This document shows positions 1 through 7,779 of a stretch of DNA of 18,607 bases, one piece after another. Both the position numbers and the translations under genes were made by a program. Source of the stretch: Planctomycetota bacterium. GTDB taxonomy: Bacteria > Planctomycetota > Phycisphaerae > WQYP01. The stretch is from contig JAJYZY010000041.1 in NCBI GenBank assembly GCA_021799715.1, positions 1 to 18,607 on the forward strand, given 5' to 3'. The notes beneath the pieces were generated by a model, which was given only the letters and a program-made list of their open reading frames with translations, had not been told where the DNA came from and made no database searches. The number at the start of each line of letters is the position of its first letter. Within the stretch, counting starts at the first letter, position 1.

Positions 1-239
1 ATAATCCCCACGACCATTCCCATAATCACCAGGGTCAGGTCCGCAAGGTGGGTGTGCCAGAGCAAAGGAAGAAGATAACCAAAAACCGCACCGGCCGCGG
101 CCATGAATACCGTCAGCACCGGCCGGGCCATGCGGACAAATTCCAGCCAGAATATCATACCCAGCACAAACAATGCGGCCGCGCTAAAAAGCATGGCATT
201 GCCGATGGTGTGGGGAATCCACATGTTCATTGCCGTCAT
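1..239 (-). CDS. Membrane protein, partial (C-terminus outside window)
   Basis: The minus strand is open from an ATG at 239 to the window edge, giving about 79 residues that begin MTAMNMWIPHTIGNAM. Two hydrophobic helices (about residues 13-33 and 38-58) are separated by a short basic loop with Glu-Phe-Val-Arg, and a third begins near residue 64. This is a polytopic inner-membrane protein. I do not recognise the family; a DUF4203-like multi-helix protein is one loose possibility. A GGAG lies only 2 bases before the first ATG, and nearby in-frame ATGs at 230 and 224 are alternative starts. It reads in the same direction as the lipoprotein gene upstream (413-970) and could be co-transcribed with it. 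A TATACT hexamer at 345-350 (minus) could also be a -10 element for it, without a good -35. Confidence 0.55.
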   Translation of the reverse strand, partial: MTAMNMWIPHTIGNAMLFSAAALFVLGMIFWLEFVRMARPVLTVFMAAAGAVFGYLLPLLWHTHLADLTLVIMGMVVGI

Positions 240-387
240 TGCTCCAACGCCGCCAGCACCAGAAAGGTGATTTCAAAAAGACCATCGCATGCCAATGGCG
301 CAACCACGGTTTGCCCATTGGCTCTTCGTCTGCGATGTTCGATTAGTATATCATACCCGCAGCAAGGCGCATACTGCGCCGTTAAAC

Positions 388-402
388 TGGCGGAAAGCGC
401 CA
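388..402 (-). terminator. Weak hairpin after the lipoprotein gene
   Basis: On the minus strand a 5-bp stem, TGGCG / CGCCA with a 5-base loop, lies just past the lipoprotein stop codon and is followed by GTTTAA rather than a real U-run. A second small hairpin (GGCGCA / TGCGCC) lies about 15 bases further. They may weaken read-through, but neither is a convincing intrinsic terminator. Confidence 0.2.
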
Positions 403-412
403 AGCGGGCGGG

Positions 413-970
413 CTAATTGCCCAGTTGAGTCGGCAGGGGGATTTTGTGCTGTTTCATGGGAACTCGGTAACGGGGCTTGGCTTTGGGCAGTTTCAGCCCG
501 CCGCCGACGGGCGTCGCCGTTATGATAGTTTGCTCCGGAAGACGCTGTTTTTTAATGCCATATTGCACGATCCGCCCGGTTGGACCATTAAATTGCGGCT
601 CCGACGATCCTTGCCATACCTGCCCGAGATAGATGTCCCGATCCGTCAGCAAACCATCAAAGTGATACCGCTGCCCCACGCCGTCCGGCAGTTGATGCAT
701 CAGCCGGCCATGTTCGTAAAAAGCCGAATAGTTATCCCACCACGCGGTACACCGATGCCCATGAAAGCGCACCGTGGCGCTATTCATCCAGGGTTCCACT
801 TCGATAACCCGTATTCTTCCACTTATCGGGCGTACCAGACCGGGCCGCCCCGACGGATCTAACGACGTGGAACAGCCGGCAATCAGCAGACTCATTACCA
901 CCATCGTTGCGGCTAAGCCAATCGGTACGCCCAAATCGCGCCGTGCATGTTGTGGTGCGGGTTGTGCCAT
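413..970 (-). CDS. Lipoprotein of unknown function
   Basis: This encodes a 185-residue protein from the ATG at 970. It has a basic N-terminus with two Arg, a hydrophobic stretch (about residues 14-31) and a lipobox LLIAGC, with Cys33 as the probable lipidation site. It is therefore predicted to be exported and lipid-anchored. The mature part is rich in Trp, Tyr, Gly and basic residues (for example CTAWWDNYSAFYEHGRL), suggesting a small beta-rich extracytoplasmic domain, and ends in a proline- and lysine-rich tail. I do not recognise the family. A GTG at 997 is in frame and has GGGA 7 bases upstream, so a start with nine extra residues is possible. I prefer 970 because the shorter form has a more typical signal-peptide length. 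It is divergent from rex. Confidence 0.6.
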   Translation of the reverse strand: MAQPAPQHARRDLGVPIGLAATMVVMSLLIAGCSTSLDPSGRPGLVRPISGRIRVIEVEPWMNSATVRFHGHRCTAWWDNYSAFYEHGRLMHQLPDGVGQRYHFDGLLTDRDIYLGQVWQGSSEPQFNGPTGRIVQYGIKKQRLPEQTIITATPVGGGLKLPKAKPRYRVPMKQHKIPLPTQLGN

Positions 971-1044
971 AACGTTAACATGATAAACGAATTTCACCGG
1001 TTAATCCCGTTCGCTGTATTTTCGGATGTTTTTCTTTGAATCGC

Positions 1045-1073
1045 TTGACCGGCTTACCGCTGGTCGATAAATT
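1045..1073 (+). promoter_or_regulatory. Sigma-70-type promoter of rex
   Basis: TTGACC (1045-1050) is separated by exactly 17 bases from TAAATT (1068-1073). The -35 matches 5 of 6 and the -10 matches 4 of 6 consensus positions. Transcription would begin near 1080, leaving a leader of about 60 bases before the rex start. I saw no clear Rex-type inverted repeat (TTGTGA / TCACAA) in this region, so autoregulation is not supported by the sequence. Confidence 0.5.
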
Positions 1074-1142
1074 CTCTCTGTTCGCGTGGTTCCTGTGTGA
1101 TCGCTCGCCGCTTAAGAATCGTAACTGCCTTGGAACAGTCGG

Positions 1143-1799
1143 ATGCGAAATGAAGAGATACCCAATCCCGCCGTTTATCGGTTGAGTTTCTACTTACGCC
1201 AACTGGAATCGTTCCACCGCGGAGATCGCCATACCATCAGCAGCAAGCAGTTGGGTGAAGCTCTGGGATATTCCGATGCGCAGGTGAGAAAAGATCTGGC
1301 GTATTTCGGCCAATTTGGCCACCCCGGTATTGGCTATCGGGTCGATGATCTGATCCATCAACTCAAAAAGATTCTCGGCACTGATAAAATCTGGAATGTC
1401 CTGCTGGTTGGGGCGGGAAACCTGGGACGGGCGTTGCTGGCGTATAAGGGCTTTGTCCGCAAAGGTTTTAAAATGGTGGCCATATTTGACACGGACACCG
1501 CCAAGGTGGGGAAAAAAATCGGCGACCTGCAGATTCGCTCGGATCAGGATATTGCCGCCGTAGTCGCCGAATTGCACATTCGCGTGGCCATGCTGGCCGT
1601 ACCCGTTGAAGCGGCGCAGAATGTTGCCGATGCATTGGTTGTGGCGGGAATCAAAGGCATACTGAATTTTGCTCCCGTAGCCTTGAATGTACCGGCGGAT
1701 GTGGTCGTGCAGAGCGTGGACCTTGCTTTACAGCTTGAACAGCTTTCGTTCCGGATGAGCCTGGGCGAAACAGGGCCGGGTGAAGCGCCGAACCTGTAG
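1143..1799 (+). CDS. rex: Redox-sensing transcriptional repressor Rex
   Basis: A 218-residue protein of normal Rex length. Rex proteins are dimeric repressors that sense the NADH/NAD+ ratio: NADH binding releases them from promoters of fermentation, respiration and NAD-linked genes. The N-terminal winged helix (about residues 12-65) carries the family signature SDAQVRKDLAYFGQFG and then GIGY. The Rossmann dinucleotide-binding motif is GAGNLGRAL (residues 90-98), and the second strand ends in the acidic residue of IFDTD (about 114-118), as expected for NAD(H). The C-terminal swap helix, VDLALQLEQLSFRMS, is present. The start is the first ATG, with a weak GGA 8 bases upstream. It appears monocistronic with its own promoter. 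No respiratory or fermentative target gene lies beside it, so it is likely a global regulator here. Confidence 0.95.
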   Translation: MRNEEIPNPAVYRLSFYLRQLESFHRGDRHTISSKQLGEALGYSDAQVRKDLAYFGQFGHPGIGYRVDDLIHQLKKILGTDKIWNVLLVGAGNLGRALLAYKGFVRKGFKMVAIFDTDTAKVGKKIGDLQIRSDQDIAAVVAELHIRVAMLAVPVEAAQNVADALVVAGIKGILNFAPVALNVPADVVVQSVDLALQLEQLSFRMSLGETGPGEAPNL

Positions 1800-1903
1800 A
1801 TGAAAGCGGCTTGGTTACTTGCGAAATTGAAATAGATATTGACTTACCACAAATGCGCCAACAGGCGTTTCCCCGGCGTGAAGATTTTGCGAGGTTGGTT
1901 GTG

Positions 1904-2158
1904 TCAGCCGAGAAATACTTCCGACGGGCAGGATGTTTCGGAATCTTCATCATGCTGGTTCATCGGAACGCTTTGATCGACCAATTTGGGCAGGCCATCA
2001 CTCGGTGCCGCAAAAGAAACAGGGAAGTTTGAAACTCGGCCGCGCCCCGCCACGCTGCGCGCCGGCGGAGCTTCGCTACGCGCGGAACGCCGCATTGCAT
2101 CAGTGGTGGCAGGGTCATCCGGCTTGCCGCCCGCGAACTTGTAATCTGGATATGCCAT
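1904..2158 (-). CDS. Small hypothetical protein, 84 residues
   Basis: I do not recognise this protein. The case for a real gene is its signals: AAGGAG ends 6 bases before the ATG at 2158, and a promoter with a perfect TATAAT lies about 60 bases upstream. The product begins MAYPDYKFAGGKPDDPATTD, then has an Arg/Ala/Pro-rich stretch (about residues 22-43) encoded by a very GC-rich block, and ends in an acidic Asp/Glu-rich tail. It has no signal peptide or membrane segment and is probably disordered. The middle and end could be out of the original frame, with the gene truncated or remodelled by insertion of the GC-rich block (about 2039-2093). The stretch from 1800 to 1903 holds nothing else I can support. 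Confidence 0.4.
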   Translation of the reverse strand: MAYPDYKFAGGKPDDPATTDAMRRSARSEAPPARSVAGRGRVSNFPVSFAAPSDGLPKLVDQSVPMNQHDEDSETSCPSEVFLG

Positions 2159-2218
2159 GGCAAGCTCCTTATGTTGTGGCAAACGTTCGGAGTTGCTCGG
2201 TCTTTCCTCGTATGCGCT

Positions 2219-2248
2219 ATTATACACAATCTACTCCTTCAACAGCAA
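2219..2248 (-). promoter_or_regulatory. Promoter of the small gene at 1904-2158
   Basis: Reading the minus strand, TTGCTG (2248-2243) is followed after 18 bases by a perfect TATAAT (2224-2219). The start of transcription would be near 2212, giving a leader of about 54 bases that contains the AAGGAG ribosome-binding site. The -10 is embedded in GTGTATAATAGCGCAT, which is nearly the same as the sequence around the candidate -10 of pcrA. Confidence 0.5.
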
Positions 2249-2429
2249 GAAAAAAGTAGCCGGAATTTTCGGACACTTTTTTCCCGCGGCCCAAGACCAT
2301 ACTGCAGCCCGGCGCACGCACCACACGCTAACACCAAAGCTATATACGAGCGCGGATACACTGAAGGCTTATGACTCTACCTCCGAATCCTCGGCATGAT
2401 GGTTTGTCGGCTCAAAGACGTGATTTTCT
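2249..2429. other. Intergenic, no gene seen
   Basis: This stretch lies between the small gene's promoter and the end of the helical-repeat protein gene. I see no reading frame with a plausible start, no RNA gene and no strong terminator. A short CCG / CGG hairpin followed by CACTTTTTT on the plus strand (about 2259-2281) is too weak to call. Confidence 0.4.
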
Positions 2430-4037
2430 TTAATTTTTGCGGCTCGGTTTGGGCGTGGCCTGCAAAGCCGCCAGCAAGGCGGCGGACCGCCCGGTAATTT
2501 TCACGTCATACCAGCCGGCGGCGGCACGAAACCCGTCACTGCGACTTAAGCCGTACAACACGATGTTCCGCAAAACCGGAAGTTCGGATTTTTTATTCTC
2601 GCGGGCCAGTTCCATGGCGGCAAATTCCCTGATTTTGCGGTGATCCCGCTTCAGGAACTGTTTCCATAGGGGTTGAATTAAAGTCGCAAAATCGGCCTTG
2701 TGGCTTTGAATCATTCCGGCGAGCGCCGCTTCAACGATGCCGGCGTTTGGCGAATCCAATTCAGCGGCCAATATCTTCCGGGCCTCCCGGTTATCGCTAT
2801 TGGCCAGCACTGTCGCCGCAGCCACGGCCCGCTGAAAATCGCTGTCTTGCCCGCCACCAGCGGCTGTCGCGTAATCTATGAGTGCCTTCAAAATGGTGAA
2901 ACGGTGCGGAGTGTCTTTCGCATCCGCGTAGGCCAGTGCCCAATTCAAGAGAATGGGTTGTCCCTGTTGAATCAATGCCATGATGCCGGGAAGGGGTTCT
3001 TTGCCGGAAACCGCCAGTTGTGCGGTATTTGCAATACCCGTTAATAAAGGGGAATCCGCCTGCCTTATGAATCGCACATCGGAAGGCGAAAGACCTTTGG
3101 GATATTGAATTGCCAGCAGGCCCAGCTCAATTTTATCAATTGTTCCCCTGGCTTTACGCAGCATGCCGGCAAGCAGTTTGGGGGCCGCGGGATCATTCAA
3201 GACCAGCAGTGATTGCACCGCCCGGCGGCGCAGCGACCACGGATTGTGAACATCGCGGGCCATCACCACGGCCCATGGACTGGCCGATGTGATTTTTTGC
3301 GCTGCTACGCGGGCCAGCAGCGCATCTTTCAGTTCTACCAGTCGTGTCGCGCGTCGCGCCGCCAACTGCATCAACAATTTCAGCCCGCGGTCCGTCAGGG
3401 CCGACTGCTTGCACTGCAGCAGCGTTAAAGCGGCGTAATAGCGCGTGGCGTCGGTCTGGCTGCCGGTAAGCGCGTTAAGTACCTTGATGGCTGGCGCGGC
3501 CTTGCCACGGTTAACCAATTCCGATGCGGCCATGAGTTTTTCCGAGGGTTCAATAGCTGAATGGATAACCTCTACAAGTTGTCGGGAAGAAATATGCCCG
3601 GATTGAATCATAACGGCCAGCGATGGACCGATTAATCGGGGAATCGGAATGGCCAGAAACTTTGCGACATTGATAATCTTGGCGTTTTTGCTTACCGCAT
3701 TGGCATCCAACAGGCCGATGAGTTGCAATTCCGGCCAGCGGGTATGGCTGATGGTCAGAAAAAATGGTGTCAATGCGGGATCATCGGTTGATTTAAGCGA
3801 CCCCATGACGATTGATCCGGCCATACTCGGTGATAGCGCGAGTCTGAAAAGTTTTTCGGTTTCATTAAATACCGGGCCTTCGGCGATTGCCGTGGGAAGT
3901 GTTGCCGCCACCGCGGGGGTTCCGGTGGAAGTTGCCGCCGCCATGACAACTTTTGGAGCCGCCGCATGCGCAATCGCGCAGTTGGCCATGAGCGCCATAC
4001 CCGCAGCGAGACATTTCAAAGAGATATTTACCGCCAT
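2430..4037 (-). CDS. Exported helical-repeat (HEAT-like) protein
   Basis: A 535-residue protein with a Sec signal peptide (MAVNISLKCLAAGMALMANC, probable cleavage after AHA near residue 25). The mature protein is almost all predicted alpha-helix in short amphipathic pairs such as AAPAIKVLNALTG...ATRYYAALTLLQC, SLRRRAVQSLLVLNDPAAPKLLAGMLRKA and KIREFAAMELARENKKSELPVLRNIVLYGL. This spacing is typical of HEAT/Armadillo-like alpha-solenoids, which usually act as binding scaffolds; no catalytic motif is visible. It ends in a short basic tail (PKPSRKN). An AGGAG lies 12 bases before the ATG, longer than ideal. It is monocistronic and divergent from the aminotransferase gene. Exported HEAT-repeat proteins are common in planctomycetes. 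The ligand is unknown. Confidence 0.75.
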   Translation of the reverse strand: MAVNISLKCLAAGMALMANCAIAHAAAPKVVMAAATSTGTPAVAATLPTAIAEGPVFNETEKLFRLALSPSMAGSIVMGSLKSTDDPALTPFFLTISHTRWPELQLIGLLDANAVSKNAKIINVAKFLAIPIPRLIGPSLAVMIQSGHISSRQLVEVIHSAIEPSEKLMAASELVNRGKAAPAIKVLNALTGSQTDATRYYAALTLLQCKQSALTDRGLKLLMQLAARRATRLVELKDALLARVAAQKITSASPWAVVMARDVHNPWSLRRRAVQSLLVLNDPAAPKLLAGMLRKARGTIDKIELGLLAIQYPKGLSPSDVRFIRQADSPLLTGIANTAQLAVSGKEPLPGIMALIQQGQPILLNWALAYADAKDTPHRFTILKALIDYATAAGGGQDSDFQRAVAAATVLANSDNREARKILAAELDSPNAGIVEAALAGMIQSHKADFATLIQPLWKQFLKRDHRKIREFAAMELARENKKSELPVLRNIVLYGLSRSDGFRAAAGWYDVKITGRSAALLAALQATPKPSRKN

Positions 4038-4070
4038 GGTGAGTACAAGCTCCTGTTAAACCAGAGCATC

Positions 4071-4076
4071 ATGATA
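4071..4076 (-). promoter_or_regulatory. Candidate -10 element for the helical-repeat gene
   Basis: TATCAT on the minus strand matches 5 of 6 positions of the -10 consensus and lies 33 bases before the start codon. The hexamer 17 bases upstream, TTCTGA, is a poor -35. The rest of the divergent region 4077-4279 holds a TATGAT at 4202-4207 (plus), a possible -10 for the aminotransferase gene, also without a good -35. Confidence 0.25.
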
Positions 4077-4279
4077 AGCGATGGCGGCATAATTCAGAAT
4101 ACGACGGGCTTATGGTCCGGGACCGCCGCCGGATGATGCGCCATCAGGTTGCCCAAATTGGCCGGTCTGATCGGTGCATTTCGCCATGCAGACATTGCAT
4201 GTATGATTGCTTCGACACAGGCGGATGGTACGCGGCGGCACAGTACGTTTCGTTATCGCGGCCATACAGGAGACAGTCG

Positions 4280-5137
4280 ATGACCTGCATTTGGATGAAT
4301 GGCAAGCTGGTGGAGCCGCAACAGGCGACCGTCAGCATTTTTGACCACGGTGTATTGTACGGCGATGGCGTATTTGAAGGTCTGCGGCAATACCATGGAC
4401 GGGTTTTCCGCCTGGCGGATCATATCAAGCGGCTTTACGCCTCGGCCCGGGCGATCCGTCTGGACATTCCCTATTCCGCCGCGGAAATCACCGCCGCAAT
4501 CGACACAACGCTTAAGGCCAACAAACTTGAGGATTCGTATATTCGTCTGGTGGTAGCGCGCGGCGGCGGGTCGCTGGATATTTCCCCGGCCAATTGCGGC
4601 ACGCCCGGCGTGTTTATTATTGCCGGCCGCATTGCCATGTATTCCGATGATACATATCGCAACGGCATGGCCATTATTACCGCCAGCACGCCGCGGATTG
4701 CGGCGGCGGCATTATCACCCCGCATCAAGAGCCTGAATTATCTTAATAACATCATGGCGAAATGGGAGGCTATTGACGCCGGCGTTCCTGAAGCGGTCAT
4801 GCTGAATCATCTGGGATTCGTGTGCGAATGTACCGCGGACAATATCTTTATTGTGCGTGACGGACAGTTAATTACGCCCGCGGAAGAAAGCGGCATTCTT
4901 CTGGGCGTCACCCGCGGCGTGGTGCTGGAACTGGCGGCAGAAGAGCGGATTGCCACGCGGCAAACCAATTTAACCCGATATGACCTGTACACCGCCGATG
5001 AATGTTTTCTCACTGGAACGGGTGCGGAGATTGTTCCGGTGGTGGCGGTGGACAAACGCAGCATTGGCGATGGCAGGCCGGGGGCAATGACGCGCCGGCT
5101 CACGGAAGCATTCCACCGGTTGGTTCGCGCGCAATAA
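4280..5137 (+). CDS. ilvE: Branched-chain amino-acid aminotransferase (class IV PLP)
   Basis: A 285-residue fold-type IV PLP aminotransferase, normal in length. It transfers the amino group between glutamate and the 2-oxo acids of Leu, Ile and Val. Visible features are the N-terminal VSIFDHGVLYGDGVFEGLR (residues 18-36), the PLP-binding Lys150 in SPRIKSLNYLNN, the Glu183 motif ECTADNIFIV, and the phosphate-binding ITPAEESGILLGVTR. The YGDGVFEG form resembles archaeal and planctomycete BCATs more than the enterobacterial IlvE; a D-amino-acid or aminodeoxychorismate-lyase activity is less likely but not excluded. The frame is open upstream to 4112, but AGGAGA sits 7 bases before the ATG at 4280, and the upstream 56 codons do not resemble the family. 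The gene stands alone and converges on pcrA. Confidence 0.88.
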   Translation: MTCIWMNGKLVEPQQATVSIFDHGVLYGDGVFEGLRQYHGRVFRLADHIKRLYASARAIRLDIPYSAAEITAAIDTTLKANKLEDSYIRLVVARGGGSLDISPANCGTPGVFIIAGRIAMYSDDTYRNGMAIITASTPRIAAAALSPRIKSLNYLNNIMAKWEAIDAGVPEAVMLNHLGFVCECTADNIFIVRDGQLITPAEESGILLGVTRGVVLELAAEERIATRQTNLTRYDLYTADECFLTGTGAEIVPVVAVDKRSIGDGRPGAMTRRLTEAFHRLVRAQ

Positions 5138-5161
5138 TCTCCGGCGGGGCCGTGCGGGGCT

Positions 5162-5176
5162 ATTGCAATCGGCAAT
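5162..5176. terminator. Possible weak bidirectional terminator
   Basis: ATTGC / GCAAT form a 5-bp stem around a 5-base loop in the 55-base gap between the convergent ilvE and pcrA genes. There is no U-run in either direction, so this is a weak call based mainly on position. Confidence 0.15.
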
Positions 5177-5192
5177 GCTTCCGGACAAAGGA

Positions 5193-7694
5193 TTATCCAT
5201 CCACGGTTTCAAGCTTGGCAAAGCTGAGCATCAGCGTGCGGCGACCTGATGCCTGAAAGTTGATTTCCACGCGATAATCTCCGCCGACTTCATCAATATC
5301 CTCAACCCGGCCAATACCAAATTTGGCGTGCCGCACCAGCGTGCCCCGGCGGAACCGGGTGTTGCCCACCGCCGCGGATTCCCGCACCACGCGCGCAACC
5401 GGCCGATCTGAAGCTGCCGATGCGTACCCGCGCGGCGCGTGATAACTGACTCCATCGCGAAAGCCGGGGGATCCCGCCGGCCGCTGCAACGCGGTGTGAT
5501 CAAAAACTTCCAGGCAATCATCCGGAATTTCTTCTAAAAATCGCGATGGATTTCTGGCCTCACTGCGACCCATCATCGTACGATAGATCGCACGGGTTAA
5601 GATCAGATGTTTCATGGCGCGTGTGATGCCCACAAAGGCCAGTCGGCGTTCTTCTTCCACATTCATCTCGGCGGCTCCGCCGCCGAAGGTGCGCTGATGG
5701 GGGATCAAGCCATCCTCCATACCCACCATGGCGACAACCGGAAATTCCAGTCCTTTGGCGGCGTGCAGGGTCATGAGTGTGACTGCGGTGTTTTGATCCT
5801 TTAGTCTGTCGGCATCGGATACCAGCGTGACACCGGTCAGATAATCCTGCAAACTTCCACCGGGATTCTGACGGTCAAATTCAGCCGCAACATTCACCAG
5901 TTCCAGAATATTGGCGTTGCGTTGCTCATCATCTTCGCCGGAACCGGAGTCCATGAGTTTCATACCGGATTGTTCAATAACCGTCTCAATAATTTCAGCC
6001 ACCGGCACGACCGCGGCGTTCCCGGAATTGATTTCCCGCGCTTGATCCGATGCGTCCATTGGAACTTCCGGCGATTGGGCATATTCCGATTCAAAGTTTG
6101 GCTCCCCGCTTTCACCGGCGGCCTCATCGGGAACAAATGCCGGGTCAAATAACGGATCTGCAGCCCCGCCGGAAAAATCCAACATGCCGGGATCGGATTG
6201 ATTAAATTCCCCATCCAACGCGGAATCCGGCATCGCGGCCCCGGCGGCGGATTGCACAAACTTGCGCCGCCACGAATCAATCATGGCGGCAAATCTGACG
6301 CACCCCTCGCCGGCGCGGCGGGGAAGTCCTTCAATGGCCGAAGCCTGGCGGCACGCTTCCATGAGTGTGATGCGATGTTCGTTGGCATATCCCGACAGAC
6401 GCGCCACGCTGGTTTGCCCGATGGACCGCGGTGGGACATTGATGACGCGTTCCAAACTGATATTATCTTCCGGCGTGGTGATCAGGCGCAGATATGCGAT
6501 CACATCCTTGACTTCCTTACGGCCATAGAATTCCGTACCGCGGATAATCTGATACGGCACGCCGGATTTCATCAAGGCGTCTTCGAGTACGCGCGTCATG
6601 GCATTGATACGGTACATGACAGCCATTTTTTCCCAACCAATATTCTGCTGGTCATGAAAATTCTTCAATAGTTTGACCAGTTCATGGGCTTCCTGATGTT
6701 CATCAGCGCATATCAGATGCGCAATTTTCGGCCCGGTTTCATTTTCCGTCCAGAGGTCTTTGTTTTTCCGGGCAACATTATTGGCAATCAATGCCGATGC
6801 GGCTTTGAGGATGATTTTGGTGCTGCGATAATTCTGCTCCAACAGCACCACTTTGGCGTTGGGGAAAAATTGTTCAAATTCCAGAATATTGGATAGATTC
6901 GCGCCGCGCCAGCCATATATCGACTGATCCGGATCGCCGGTGACGCAGATATTTTTATGACTCATAGCCAGCATGTGGGCAATAACAAACTGCGCATGGT
7001 TGGTATCCTGATATTCATCGATCAGAATATATCGAAACCGCTCCTGCAATTCGGCCCGCACCTGGGCATGGTCCCGCAGCATAACGGCGGTTTTGAAAAG
7101 TAGATCGTCAAAATCCACCCCTTTGTTTTCATTCATCAACTGTTCATACGCCATATAGGCGCGCGCAATGTTGCGATCATTGAACATGGTGGCGGTTTTG
7201 CTGAACGCCTCGGCGGATTTGAGCTTGCTTTTGGCATCGCTGATGGCACCAAGCACACGATCCGGTTTCATGGAATCAGGTGAAAGACCGGCTTTTTCCA
7301 TGGCTTGTTTCACAATTTTAAGCTGGTCGGACGTATCCATGATATTAAAATTCGGGGCCAAGCCCATGACCGGCGCATATTGCCGCAGCAATCGGGCGCA
7401 CAGGCTGTGAAACGTGGCCACCGTAACCCCACCGGACAACCGCGCAGGCAAGGCCCGCAGGAGGTCCATCGTGCGCTGCCGCATTTCACCCGCGGCCTTA
7501 TTGGTGAACGTGACCGCGAGAATATTCCACGGCGGAATGCCGTTGGCCACCAGGTACGCGATCCGCCGGGTGATGGTGCGGGTTTTTCCCGATCCGGCGC
7601 CGGCCAATACCAGCAGCGGACCGTCAATATGCGTGGCCGCTTCGCGCTGCGGCGGCGTTAAACCCGCAAGAATTTCATTGGCATCAACCGACAT
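5193..7694 (-). CDS. pcrA: ATP-dependent DNA helicase, UvrD/PcrA/Rep family
   Basis: An 833-residue superfamily 1A 3'-5' helicase, acting in repair and in clearing stalled replication or transcription complexes. Motifs appear in order: Q motif LTPPQREAA (12-20), Walker A AGAGSGKT (31-38), motif Ia TFTNKAAGEM, Walker B DEYQDTN (226-232), motif III GDPDQSIYGWRGA, motif IV LEQNYRST, motif V TLHAAKGLEF (642-651) and motif VI RRLAFVGITRA (683-693). A C-terminal Tudor-like domain (about 783-833), seen in PcrA and UvrD as an RNA-polymerase contact, supports PcrA/UvrD over Rep. An acidic low-complexity insert of about 80 residues (about 482-562) lies in the 2B region. The ATG at 7694 has GAGG 7 bases upstream; a TTG directly before it is less likely. 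It is the last gene behind the tetrapyrrole cluster, 85 bases after hemA. Confidence 0.93.
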   Translation of the reverse strand: MSVDANEILAGLTPPQREAATHIDGPLLVLAGAGSGKTRTITRRIAYLVANGIPPWNILAVTFTNKAAGEMRQRTMDLLRALPARLSGGVTVATFHSLCARLLRQYAPVMGLAPNFNIMDTSDQLKIVKQAMEKAGLSPDSMKPDRVLGAISDAKSKLKSAEAFSKTATMFNDRNIARAYMAYEQLMNENKGVDFDDLLFKTAVMLRDHAQVRAELQERFRYILIDEYQDTNHAQFVIAHMLAMSHKNICVTGDPDQSIYGWRGANLSNILEFEQFFPNAKVVLLEQNYRSTKIILKAASALIANNVARKNKDLWTENETGPKIAHLICADEHQEAHELVKLLKNFHDQQNIGWEKMAVMYRINAMTRVLEDALMKSGVPYQIIRGTEFYGRKEVKDVIAYLRLITTPEDNISLERVINVPPRSIGQTSVARLSGYANEHRITLMEACRQASAIEGLPRRAGEGCVRFAAMIDSWRRKFVQSAAGAAMPDSALDGEFNQSDPGMLDFSGGAADPLFDPAFVPDEAAGESGEPNFESEYAQSPEVPMDASDQAREINSGNAAVVPVAEIIETVIEQSGMKLMDSGSGEDDEQRNANILELVNVAAEFDRQNPGGSLQDYLTGVTLVSDADRLKDQNTAVTLMTLHAAKGLEFPVVAMVGMEDGLIPHQRTFGGGAAEMNVEEERRLAFVGITRAMKHLILTRAIYRTMMGRSEARNPSRFLEEIPDDCLEVFDHTALQRPAGSPGFRDGVSYHAPRGYASAASDRPVARVVRESAAVGNTRFRRGTLVRHAKFGIGRVEDIDEVGGDYRVEINFQASGRRTLMLSFAKLETVDG

Positions 7695-7749
7695 CAAAAA
7701 ACCTCAATCATATTTACCCTGCCGCCATTATTCCGGGCACGGATGTGCT

Positions 7750-7755
7750 ACTATA
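7750..7755 (-). promoter_or_regulatory. Candidate -10 element of pcrA
   Basis: TATAGT on the minus strand lies 55 bases before the pcrA start, within the gap after hemA. The -35 position holds no good match. The surrounding GTGTATAGTAGCACAT matches 14 of 16 bases with the block at the small gene's promoter (2212-2227), which raises the chance that it is a real promoter. Confidence 0.35.
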
Positions 7756-7779
7756 CACCAAGCCGACGCGATGGCGAGT

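Noticed and set aside
236..307. A 23-codon minus-strand frame ending FEITFLVLAALEQ whose stop overlaps the start of the membrane protein gene
   Set aside because: The overlap looks like translational coupling, but the frame is too short and has only a GTG start without a ribosome-binding site.
1143..1799. Rex-type operator near rex or the tetrapyrrole genes
   Set aside because: I looked for the TTGTGA / TCACAA-type inverted repeat in the intergenic regions and saw no good match.
1811..2032. A 73-residue plus-strand reading frame just after rex, with an acidic start (CEIEIDIDLPQ) and a basic end
   Set aside because: It only begins at a TTG without a ribosome-binding site, and overlaps the better supported minus-strand small gene; it might be a relic, but I cannot tell.
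4112..4279. N-terminal extension of the branched-chain aminotransferase
   Set aside because: The added 56 residues do not resemble the family, and the ATG at 4280 has a good ribosome-binding site.
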